From: Haematococcus lacustris
Lineage: Eukaryota > Chlorophyta > Chlorophyceae > Chlamydomonadales > Haematococcaceae
Reading direction: 5' to 3'
Length of the DNA stretch: 64,000 bases
Assembly: GCA_030144725.1 (NCBI GenBank)
Contig: JASKMD010000003.1
Location: 8,816,737 to 8,880,736 of the forward strand
The notes under the pieces are model-generated. The model was not told the DNA's origin and made no database searches. It saw only the letters and a program-made list of their open reading frames with translations. Position numbers and translations under genes: made by a program. Below, piece after piece: positions 22,101 through 31,281 of the stretch (its first letter is position 1; each line of letters starts with the position of its first letter).

Positions 22101-23996
22101 GCAGCGGGGGGTAGCTTCCCAGTCAGTGTCTGTAAGAAACACAAATGTCACCCATGTTGCGGCTACCATTGAGGCCAGCCCAGGTCCTGTCAGCTCTTCT
22201 ACTCCTGCGAGGATAGGGGGCGGCAGGGGCAGGGGCCAGGGGCAGGGATGCCAACAAGGGGGTGCTGCAAGCCTGGTAAGCCTCAGCCTGCTCCCCACCC
22301 GGAGCTGACCTAACCCTAGCCCCAACCCTAACCCTAACCCTAATCCTAACCCTAACCCTAACCCTAACCATAACCCCCCACCCGTTCCTCCTTTGCTATA
22401 CCCTGCAGCTGCACCAGGGGTGGCTATGGGGAGGGAGTGGCAGTGGTCGCCAGGGAGGAGAGGCTGTGAGGCAGTGGGTTAGGACTGGGAAGGGAAGGGC
22501 TGGGCCCTGCTGCTTAAGAGCCTGCAGGTATCCAGCAGCTGGTGCCAGGCAGCCTGACTCTAGGCCTGGGCGGCAGCCTGTGTTGGTCACCAAGTGCTGT
22601 TGCAGAGTTCAGAGCAACTAGTGTGCTCAGTGTTGTCGCAGGGGTCACCTCCTGCCTAGCTGCTGGGCGGCCGTGGCGGCGGCGCTGCGAACAGTGCTGG
22701 GCTGAGCAGAAGATGAGGCTGCATGGTGCGCAGAAGAAGGTCCTGCAGCGCTACTTCAACAAGGTGGGAGTGCCAAGGGTAGGGGGGGAGGGGCAGGACC
22801 ATAGGCTGATGACTGCCCCACATGTGACTTGCTAGGTGCCCATGTCCCCAACCCATTTAAGGATGTCATTGCGCATTGTGTGCCTTGTGTGTCATGCAGT
22901 TGGAGGAGGAGGCAGCCAGCGTGTCCCAGCAGCAGTGGGGCCCACAAGCAGCTGGTGGTGTTCTTTGGCAACGCAGGCATTGGCACCTGGGGTGGGTGGG
23001 GAGCCAAGGCCGTGCTGCAGGCCTGCCGCAAGGTGGTGGAGAGGCCCAACAGCGGCAAGCCAACCGACAGGGTGCCAGGCAAGCTGGTGACAGTGGATGA
23101 GTTCCGCACCAGCAGGGTCAGCTCAACCATGAACAGCCCCCAGCCCTGTGAGGAGGAGCTGGACAGCAGCAAGCCCACCACGCCTGAGGACTGGAAGCCC
23201 AAGCCGGGTCAGGTTCAGAACCGCTTGTTGCAGTCAGCTTGGAGCAAGCGCTTTGAGGCGCCAGTGCGGGGGCTCATGTGGTGCCCTTGGCTGGCCCAGG
23301 CCACCCCTGGGGACCTTGGCAAATGGGTGGACAGGGGCTGCAACGCAGCCCTCAACCTCCAGCGGGCAGGGGAGGCCAAGTGGCGCCCACTGGAGCTGTG
23401 CAGGTGGCCACACCGAGGAAAGCTTCCTGCCATGGGGCAAGGAGTACCCAGCATTGGGCTTGAAGAAGCGAGACCAAGCCCCAAGGCCCAAGCCCAGCAG
23501 CCTGTAGCACAGTAGAGTGTGTACCGCGCAATGCTTAAACTGTTGCTTACATCAGAGCATGTGTTTCATGCCAACATTGATCGCCTGACCTTCGCAAGTG
23601 GGTTGGGGTAGGAAATCAGGTATTGGTACCAGCTGTAGGTCGCAGTTACTCAGCTCGGATTACAGATAACACAGCCCCTACCCATCAGTAGGGGAATTAT
23701 GTGCTGGGGTGGGGAGATGCCTGTGGTGGGCGGCTGTTGGTGGCGTACTCACGCAAAGCACTCCTCCACCTCTGCACGCTGCTTGGCTGTAAGGTGAGGA
23801 GGTGGCAGAGACGTGCCGTGCCCACGCAACCAGGTCACACGGGCTTTCTGCAAGCAAGGGCGATGCAGGGCTAGGAGGTCCGAGGACATGGGTCAGCTCG
23901 GACTCGCAGCTATGCTGCTCAACTGCGTTGCCGTATAATGGGCGTCACCTTGACAACTTTGACGACTATCTTCGTCAGATGATGCTCGGCGGGCAT
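16190..23996 (-). CDS. EF-hand and coiled-coil protein, 3' end unresolved
   Basis: Minus-strand exons in phase: 23949-23996 (MPAEHHLTKIVVKVVK), 23753-23847, 21950-22061, 20523-20642, 20148-20237 and 19837-19986. The join AEVEECFA|LLDKNNSGVIDKHE restores a perfect EF-hand loop (D51-E62). A second loop, DPDQSGTLNHAE, spans residues 87-98. Next come a basic segment (AVRAIRRKRFVKAMM) and a coiled coil (LRQRLAEYQEELAAAA). A further in-phase series is 17583-17829, 17327-17381, 16691-16769 and 16190-16359 (QLLQSDKERRLMALAP, SLDASERRQRRLTTRVEAA). At least one exon between 19837 and 17829 is missing from my model, since phase does not close; a candidate is the Gln-rich stretch near 18940-19030. EF-hands bind Ca2+; partner and process are unknown. 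Introns 2 and 3 carry Fanzor copies, antisense. Confidence 0.62.
17092..17217. repeat. (CCCCT)n pentanucleotide array
   Basis: About 25 units of CCCCT/TCCCC with one shortened unit at about 17128. It lies within an intron of the EF-hand gene, which is transcribed from the other strand, so the transcript carries GGGGA units. No coding meaning. Confidence 0.9.
20800..21657 (+). pseudogene. Fanzor nuclease C-terminal half, longest open copy
   Basis: A short left-end iteron piece (20800-20838) is fused to a 3' splice acceptor (GCATGGCTGCAG|TTGGAGGAGG). From 20857 one open exon runs to the stop at 21652-21654 and encodes about 265 residues: LEEDMAEVSMQRHGQAKQLV, FFGAASIGTRGGWG, then VDEHRTTRVSSSVNG, PCERQLNKRR, GMMWCPVV, a Lys/Pro-rich linker, and GRWLDRDCNAALNMQRIG. 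This is the order of the RuvC-II, zinc-finger and RuvC-III parts of Fanzor/TnpB. The N-terminal half with RuvC-I is absent, so the copy is truncated, although this part is free of stops. It sits antisense within an EF-hand gene intron, between exons 21950-22061 and 20523-20642. Guide-RNA right-end sequences are not obvious after the stop, where a CT-rich repeat begins. Confidence 0.78.
21776..21947. repeat. 14-bp tandem repeat beside an EF-hand exon
   Basis: About 12 copies of CCCCCCTCTACCTG, with T/C variation at one position (TACCTG or TATCTG), end next to the 5' splice site of the exon at 21950 (minus strand). On the gene strand each unit reads CAGGTAGAGG, so each unit again contains a GT that follows CAG, like the real donor. 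Confidence 0.85.
22311..22375. repeat. Interstitial telomere-like (CCCTAA)n tract
   Basis: Around ten units of CCCTAA with a few variants (CCCTAG, TCCTAA, CCATAA) lie inside the EF-hand gene intron between exons 23753 and 22061. A cleaner tract is at 46571-46611. The unit corresponds to the TTAGGG telomere type. Confidence 0.85.
22651..23515 (+). pseudogene. Diverged Fanzor copy, two exons, frame broken
   Basis: Exon 1 (about 22651-22761, after TTGTCGCAG) encodes WAEQKMRLHGAQKKVLQRYF and ends AAG|GTGGGA. Exon 2 begins at 22899 after TGTCATGCAG with LEEEAASVSQQQ, in phase. A one-base shift near 22940 is needed to reach LVVFFGNAGIGTWGGWG, VDEFRTSRVSSTMN, GLMWCPWL and WVDRGCNAALNLQ. A second shift near 23434 changes the tail. 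The RuvC-III aspartate pair reads DRG in place of DRD. This is a distinct subfamily (roughly two thirds of residues shared with the 20857 copy by eye), so the genome holds diverged lineages. It is antisense in an EF-hand gene intron. Confidence 0.72.
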
Positions 23997-24204
23997 GTCC
24001 CTCTGCTGCGGGAGATTTGCACCGTGCGCCTTGGCCGCTTCCGCTATTGCAGCAATTTTGCGAAGACCAGATGATGGCTCAATGTGTCCATTGGGCACGA
24101 ACGCGTTTTTACTTGCTATACGACCCGCTTTGTTGAGCTACTGACGTCGTTGCAGGCATCCGGAAGCAGACACTTGGCACACTTAACAAATGTTGACATG
24201 TCCA

Positions 24205-24567
24205 TTAACACCTTTGGCCTAAGGCACGACCGGACGTGTTAATGTTAATGTTAAACCGTTTTGTTAAACTTGACCGCTTGGTCGTGATACGACTCATTTT
24301 TTGCTGTCGTTCTGGTCGCGAGACGGCAATGCACCCAGCGACACTATGCAGGCAGAAGTGGCCAGTGAGACGCAGTCCCAGGGTAGCAAAACGGGTATGT
24401 TAAACATTTGTTAAACCACGTTAACAGGCCCAAACATCAGGATGTTAACGTTAACAGTCGTGCCCTACTTTGGCCACAGCAAACTTGTCTTGTGGGGCAA
24501 TCTCATCACGGGCACAATGGCATTTGGAAGTAACCATCTGTATTTTTATATGTTTGTATTTGGGGAG
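24205..24567. repeat. Left copy of long direct repeat flanking the LINE
   Basis: From ATTAACACCTTTGGCC to TTTGTATTTGGGGAGT this block is repeated at 37208-37617 with near identity. It contains a cluster of GTTAA/GTTAAC palindromic motifs (GTTAACGTTAAC near 24450). The left copy has a 32-base segment (TCGTTCTGGTCGCGAGACGG and following) that the right copy lacks. A T-run of about 19 bases, the reverse complement of the LINE poly(A) tail, follows directly. Confidence 0.85.
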
Positions 24568-24751
24568 TTATTTTTTTTTTTTTTTTTGGGAGAAAGAGAT
24601 TACAGGAGAAAGAAAGACTAAGAGAGAGACTAAGAGAGAGAGAAAAAGAAAGACTAGACCATGTCTCGAGCAAGCTACCCCCTCCCTTCCTCAAAGAGGC
24701 AAATAAACCCCACCCCACCACCCCACCACCAAACAACGTCCAAACCACCCT

Positions 24752-25989
24752 AGAACGGTAACTACACCCCCCCAAGGAAAGACGTCCAAACACCCCCCAC
24801 ACCCCCACCCTCAGCAACCCCTCCACCTCGCCGACCCTAGGGACCCCCGGACAACACAACATACACCCCTAGGCCCCCCAGCACCAAGGCACAACCCTCG
24901 CTGCCCCTCCACCCCCACTAAACGAACACAAGAACCTAACCTAGGGCTCCCCAGAGACCTAACAGCCTCCAACCCCTCAAAACACTCAGAACCCCTAACA
25001 AGCTAACCCAGCTCAAGCAAGAGGGGCAAGGAAGGGGACGGGCCACTGCAAGGACATGCGCACAACTAGCTCACCCGCCCCAAACGCCCTCTCCTCCCGC
25101 TGCCTGGCCCCCGCTACTATNNNNNNNNNNNNNNNNNNNNNNNNNNNNNNNNNNNNNNNNNNNNNNNNNNNNNNNNNNNNNNNNNNNNNNNNNNNNNNNN
25201 NNNNNNNNNNNNNNNNNNNNNNNNNNNNNNNNNNNNNNNNNNNNNNNNNNNNNNNNNNNNNNNNNNNNNNNNNNNNNNNNNNNNNNNNNNNNNNNNNNNN
25301 NNNNNNNNNNNNNNNNNNNNNNNNNNNNNNNNNNNNNNNNNNNNNNNNNNNNNNNNNNNNNNNNNNNNNNNNNNNNNNNNNNNNNNNNNNNNNNNNNNNN
25401 NNNNNNNNNNNNNNNNNNNNNNNNNNNNNNNNNNNNNNNNNNNNNNNNNNNNNNNNNNNNNNNNNNNNNNNNNNNNNNNNNNNNNNNNNNNNNNNNNNNN
25501 NNNNNNNNNNNNNNNNNNNNNNNNNNNNNNNNNNNNNNNNNNNNNNNNNNNNNNNNNNNNNNNNNNNNNNNNNNNNNNNNNNNNNNNNNNNNNNNNNNNN
25601 NNNNNNNNNNNNNNNNNNNNAGAACGGTAACTACACCCCCCCAAGGAAAGACGTCCAAACACCCCCCACACCCCCACCCTCAGCAACCCCTCCACCTCGC
25701 CGACCCTAGGGACCCCCGGACAACACAACATACACCCCTAGGCCCCCCAGCACCAAGGCACAACCCTCGCTGCCCCTCCACCCCCACTAAACGAACACAA
25801 GAACCTAACCTAGGGCTCCCCAGAGACCTAACAGCCTCCAACCCCTCAAAACACTCAGAACCCCTAACAAGCTAACCCAGCTCAAGCAAGAGGGGCAAGG
25901 AAGGGGACGGGCCACTGCAAGGACATGCGCACAACTAGCTCACCCGCCCCAAACGCCCTCTCCTCCCGCTGCCTGGCCCCCGCTACTAT
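24752..25989. other. Assembly gap of 500 N with identical 369-bp flanks
   Basis: Positions 25121-25620 are N. Sequence 24752-25120 is repeated without visible change at 25621-25989, and the left copy ends exactly at the gap. This is what results when two overlapping contig ends are scaffolded without being merged. The LINE 3' UTR is then overstated by about 869 bases. Open frames crossing the N stretch have no meaning. Confidence 0.9.
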
Positions 25990-26190
25990 CCCCCCGGCCT
26001 CCCCTCCCCCTACCCTCTCCAGCGCCCTCTCCTCTGCCCCCTCCTTGGCGAACCACCCTCCTGACGGCTCCGGCCACAAACGGTCAAACTGGTCTGCGCC
26101 AAGCTCCGGGTCCGTACCCCTAAACCAGGTGGAGGGCACCGCTCCACAAAGGCCCACCCGGATGTCTCTGCCTACCCGGTGCCAGTCGCG

Positions 26191-29100
26191 TTAAACAGCG
26201 GAGGAGAGGGTGAGGACGACCTCCTCTGCCACTCGTTGCGCCACCATCTGCGGCTGGAGGGCTGTAGCGGCCCCGGAGCTGCGGAGACGCCACACCGTGC
26301 CTAGATAGGCCACGCGCAACCTGAGCCACAGCAAACTGTCTGGGGGCTGGAAGGGGGGAGCCTCGCTGCGGGTGGGGCGACCACTGAGGAGCAGGAGGGC
26401 ATCGCCGGAGGGGGGGCGGGTGCCGGTAAGGTGGCCGTACACATCCAACACCCACTCCCAGACCGGAGCCACGGCAGGGCAAGTGAGGAAGGCGTGGGTG
26501 AGGGTCTCCAGCTGGCCCGGCTGGCAGAGGCGGCAGGCGGATGAACTCGGGGCAGCAGCGCCCTTAAGGATGTGGCCCCACAAGGCCCCAACCATGAGGC
26601 TGCCGTGGAGCACCCGCCAAGCCACGATGGCATGCTCCCGGCGGAGGGTGGGGTCCATCAGCTCCTTCCACACCTGGAGACAGGACTGGCCCGGTCTAGT
26701 GGCTGCGGCCAGCTCATCCACCGTGCCATCGGGGGGGACTTGCAGGGTAGCTGGCTGCCTACCGGTGCGCCGGGGCCCTTGCTGGGCCTCCAGCTGCCGC
26801 TCCGCCCGCTCGGCTGCTCGTTGCTCCGGGGAGGGGCGGGGAGGGGCTCTGGCGGAGGTGTCTCGCCAGCGCGGCGCCTGGCTGCCTTGCACTTCCTCTG
26901 GGAGCAGCTCCTCCGCGTCCCTGCCTTGCTGCTCCCGCTCTTCCGCTGCTCGCTGGGCTGTAACTTGCTGAGCGCTGGCCCGCCACCGCTCCTCCAGCTC
27001 CCTGAACGCCCCTCCGTCAACTGCTGTCCCCTGAGCCACCCCGGCCTCCCGTGGGGGGCGCCTACCCCAAAGCACCGGCCACAGGCCCCCCCCAGGAGGG
27101 TAGAGCGCGTCAGCGCTGACTCGCTGGAGCTGGTGGAGGCGCACCTTGGCATCCCTGATCGTAAACTCCAAGAGGGTGGTGGTGCCCAAGCCCCACACCT
27201 GGGGATCAAGCTGCAGGTGGGCCCAGGGGCCTAGGAGCCACTCCTCCTTGGGCCATGGAGGGGGCCCGGCCTTATGCGCTGGGGCTCCACCTTGCCCTCC
27301 TGCTCCACCCCCTCCCTGCCCCCCACCCCTGCCCCTACCCCCGCTCCCTCCCCTGCCTCTGCCCCTCCCCCCCCCCCCTATCTACCCCCCCCTGCCCCTG
27401 GCCCTGACCACCCTCCTGCCCTTGCCCGCCCAGGCGCCCTGCAGGCAGAGGACGGAGGTGGGTAGCTCGCTCCTCCGGTGTCAAGAGGTAGTTGGGCTTG
27501 TTCAGGCGGGCCACCGCAGCCGGCTCCCAGACTGCCCCCTCCACCACCTGGAACGTCCCCAGGGGCCCCTGACCCGTGGGGTTAAGGGGGAAGAGCCGCC
27601 CGTTGGGGGCCACCCAGTGGGAGGGATGGAGCGCGGGGTGGCACCGAGCCACGAACCCCACCCCGGGCCCCACCCTCAGGCATTCCCAATCAGGCGGGGG
27701 GGGGTCACGGAGGTCCACCCACTGCTGCCAGGGCTCCGGGAGGCAGGCTCTAACCAGGTCAGCAGCCCACCGGGTGACACCCTCGAGCTGAGACTGCCGC
27801 TGAAGGGCCTCCCGCACGTGGCGGACATGGGTCCAACCCTGGCTCTCTGCCTCCTGCCTAGCAGAAGGGATCAGGCGGATCAGAGGGTTGAACCACAACG
27901 GTTCCGCCATCACTGAGTAGAAGGATTGACTCTCTGGGGGTACCACCCGGAACAGACGAAGTTGGGCCAAGGCGGCCACGTGAGCTTGCAGCCGCGGGGT
28001 GATAATGCGCAAGGGAGGGGCGCTGGGGTCTGTGATGACCCAGGTGCTGAGGCCGTGGCTGGGGTCTGCCAAAAGGCTGTGGGTAAGGGGTTGCCAAGGG
28101 CGCACCCGGGGCGACCAAAGCTGGGCCAACATCTTCGCCCGCATGGCTGTGCTGATGACCCCTAGGTCTGGGAGCCCCACCCCTCCCTCCCGCCGGGGCA
28201 TAACGCAGATGGCCTCGCTAGGGTACAAGCGGTTGCTGTTGGGGCTGCGCTCCTGGGGAAGGTCTGACGCAGCGACAAAGCGTTTGATGGCAAGGGCCAT
28301 GGCCTGCGCCAAGGCTGTGGGAGGTTGCACGGCGGCCATCTGGTAGATGACCTTACTGGCCAGGCACTGCTGAGCCACCTGTACCCTCCCAAGCAGGTTG
28401 AGGCCCAGGGGCTGCCAAGGGAGGGAGGCCGCTGTGATGGCAGCTGCAGCACCACCATAGGCGGCCTCTCCTGTGGCAGCGTAAGAGGTCGCCCCTAGGG
28501 GGACCCCCAGGTGGCGCACCACCAACCCCGGCGGCACGGCGCGGATGACCCCCCCTGCCCCTGCCCCTGCCCCTGCCCCTGCCCCTGCCCCTGCCCCTGC
28601 CCCTGCCCCTGCCCCTGCCCCTGCCCCTGCCCCTGCCCCTGCCCCTGCCCCTGCCCCTGCCCCTGCCCCTGCCCCTGCCCCCGCCTCTACCCTTCCCCTC
28701 TCCCCTCCCTTAGCGCCTCCCCTCCCCCCTCCCTCCCCTCCCACCCTTGCCAACCCTGCTCCCTCCGCCCCCAGGGCCTCCGGCTCGCCCTGACCGGTCA
28801 CTGGTTGGACGCACGGCAGGGCCACGCTCTTGCTCACGCTCAGCGCTGGGCCGCCTGCGGCGCGGAACCGCTCCAAGGCCTCCACCACCACTTCCCCGTC
28901 CTTGACCCGATCCGCCACCAGGATGGTGAGGTCGTCCGCGTACTCCTTGGTGGGAAGCGCGGGGGTCAGGGTGGCAGCGTGCATGGCCAGGGGACTAGTG
29001 GGAAGAGCGGGGGTGGTGATGCGACCCGCCCGCTGGAGCGAGCTGAGGTAGCTAACGAGCGGTTGCAACACCACACACCAGTACAACGGGGAAGCCCCAC

Positions 29101-31279
29101 TGCCCTGTAGAAGCCCAGAGGCCAAGGGGAAGCTGTCGGTGAGGTAGCCGTTGACGAGCACCTGGCTGGTGGCCCCCCGGTGCAGCAGCTGCGCCCAGCG
29201 CACGTGCCCCTGCTGGCTGAACCCCATGGCCTCTAGCGTGTCCTGGAGCAGGCTCCAGGAAACGTTGTCATAGGCCCCTGCCAGGTCCAGCAACAGAAGC
29301 CAGGCAGGGCTGTGCCGCTGCTGGAGCCACTCCAGCAAGCCAAGGTGGAACTGCACGCTGTCGTTGATGTCCCTCCCCAGGATGAAAGCTGACTGGGAAG
29401 GAGACACCAGCAGGTCCAGCGGCAGCTGCAGCCTGTCCTCTAGGGCCCGGGCCACCAGCCGCACATCGCAGTTGAGCAGCGTGATGGGGCGGTACCCCGC
29501 CACCTGGTCTCTAGGCTTGCCAGCCTTGGGCACCAGGGTAATGACCCCAGTGAGGAACTCAGCCAGGGGGGCTGGGTCGCTCGTATCTGCCAGAGCCTCC
29601 CTCAGCATGGCCCGCAAAGGGCCCACCAGCTGAGGCCAAAGCCGGTCGTACACCTCCATGGGCAGCCCGTCTAGCCCCGGGGCCTTGCTGTGAGCACTGC
29701 CCTGAAGGGCCCGACCCAGCTCCTCCTCCGAGAGCATGGGATCTCCCCCAGGCCCTTCCGCAGCCCTGGCCTGAGCGGGGGTGAGACGTGAGGTAAGGCA
29801 GTTAAGCAGAGTGGCGCGCGCGGCTGGGTCGATGGCCTTTGCAGCGTAGACTCCGGTAGGCGCGGCGGCTGAATAGTGATGTTCAAAGGCCTGGCACGCT
29901 GAGCGCACCCCGTTTGGAGTGGTGAGGTCGGCCGCCAAGCCGGGCTGCCCGGGGAGCTGAAGGGAGGAGATGAGGGTGGGGGTGTGCGCAGGCTGGTCGC
30001 GGAGGTAGAAAAAGAAGGAGGAGCGGTCGCCATACACCTGGTCCAGGACAGCGCTGGCTAGCAGGGACTGATGGGCCACCTGCACGCGCTCCCCCACCCC
30101 GGCTAGGGCTGTCGTCTCACCGAGGTGCTGCGCTGCAAGCACCTCTGCCTGGCCGGCCTGCTCTGCTAGCTGCAGTTGGCGCACGAGGTGGGCCCTTGCA
30201 GCCAAGGCTGCCTTCTCCCTGCGCTGCCGCAGGTCACGCCTAGCTCGGCGCTTGGTCCGCAGGAACTGCTGGGCCCGCAGGGCCATGCCCTGCTTGATGC
30301 GGGCCCACCTGGCCCTGTGCCCGTCCCTAGGCTGCGTCCCCAGCTGTCTGGCGGCCTCATGGTGAGCGTCCTCCGCCTGCAGGTACCCCTTGAGATAGTC
30401 CAGCAGCTCAGGGTCGTCAAGGTGGGCGGGGTGCAGCTGCCAGGGGGCGGGGGCAGTGAGGGGGGGGTCGGGAGGGCACAGGGAGACTGAGACGGGCTGG
30501 TGGTCGGTGGGCACCGGCCGCACCCCCAAGATGGTGCTGTCCAACTGCCACTGAGCTAGGCCCTCCGAGACATACCACCGGTCTAGGCGGGCGCCTGTCT
30601 GCCAACGCTCACTGAAGTGAGTGAGGTCCCTGGCAGAGGGGGGGCGTAGCTGCCGCCAGGCGTCCACCAGGCCCCTCTCCGTCACCAGCTGCCTCAACTG
30701 CTCTGCCCCCTGGCCCCGGCTACCCACCCATGCCTCCCCGTGCTGAGAGCCCTGCGGGACCCCTACCCTATCCCAAGGGGAGAGGATGCAATTGAAGTCA
30801 CCCCCCATGATGATGAGGCGGCCCTCCGCAGATGGGGGAAGGCAGGCGGGGAGGCAAACAGAAAAGAACGTGGAGCGCTCCGACTGTTGCGCTGGGGCAT
30901 ACACGCACACCAAGGAGACGGGCCTACCAGCCAGAACCCCGTCCACTCGCAGGACCCGTCCCTGGGCCGCCTCTGCCTGCAGCTGCACCTGGGTGCACCC
31001 CTTCAGGAGGGTGGAGGGCTTCACGAGCACTAGGCAACCCTGGGAGCTGCCGGTGCCGGGAGTGTAGAACCACTGACCACGCCAGGCTGGCTTGGCCCCG
31101 GAGAGGGCTTCGGCCCACTGCCACACGCTTTCCGCCTTGTGGCACTCTTGGAGGAAAACCACCTGCGCCGGGCTGTCAGCGGCCCAGTCTAGCAGAGCCT
31201 GAAGCTTGTGCGGTTGGGCTAGGCCCTGCACGTTGAGGGTGACCGCCATAAACCTGGCAGCCACACCTGGGCGCTGCAT
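26191..31279 (-). pseudogene. LINE ORF2: endonuclease, reverse transcriptase, zinc knuckle
   Basis: The start ATG at 31279 lies two bases after the ORF1 stop (TAG CT ATG). The endonuclease part has LNVQGL, VVFLQECH, GGDFNCILSPWDRVG (about 30780), LDRWYVS and PTDHQPVSV, the E, D-N and D-H residues of the EEP fold. Reverse transcriptase shows KAGKPRDQVAGYRPITLLN, DLAGAYDNVSW (29261-29287) and YADD (about 28930-28947). A (CCCCTG)n run adds a Gly-Ala stretch after the palm. The frame stops at 27335 in a G-rich linker and continues in another frame (WLLGPWAHLQLDPQVWGLG) to 26191. It ends with WRVLHGSLMVGALWGH ... CRLC ... HAFLTCP, a zf-RVT motif. The break sits beside a C13 run (about 27367), so sequencing error is as likely as a true mutation. 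Confidence 0.85.
28549..28681. repeat. (CCCCTG)n hexanucleotide run inside LINE ORF2
   Basis: About 22 units of CCCCTG keep the frame and encode alternating Gly-Ala on the minus strand. They lie between the reverse transcriptase palm (YADD) and the segment GLVVRHLGVPLGATS. A similar in-frame Gly-Ala stretch from CCCCAG units occurs in ORF1 (about 32560-32850). Confidence 0.9.
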
Positions 31280-31281
31280 AG

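Noticed and set aside
25056..25731. Frames crossing 25121-25620
   Set aside because: The interval is N; the frames are gap artefacts within the LINE 3' UTR.
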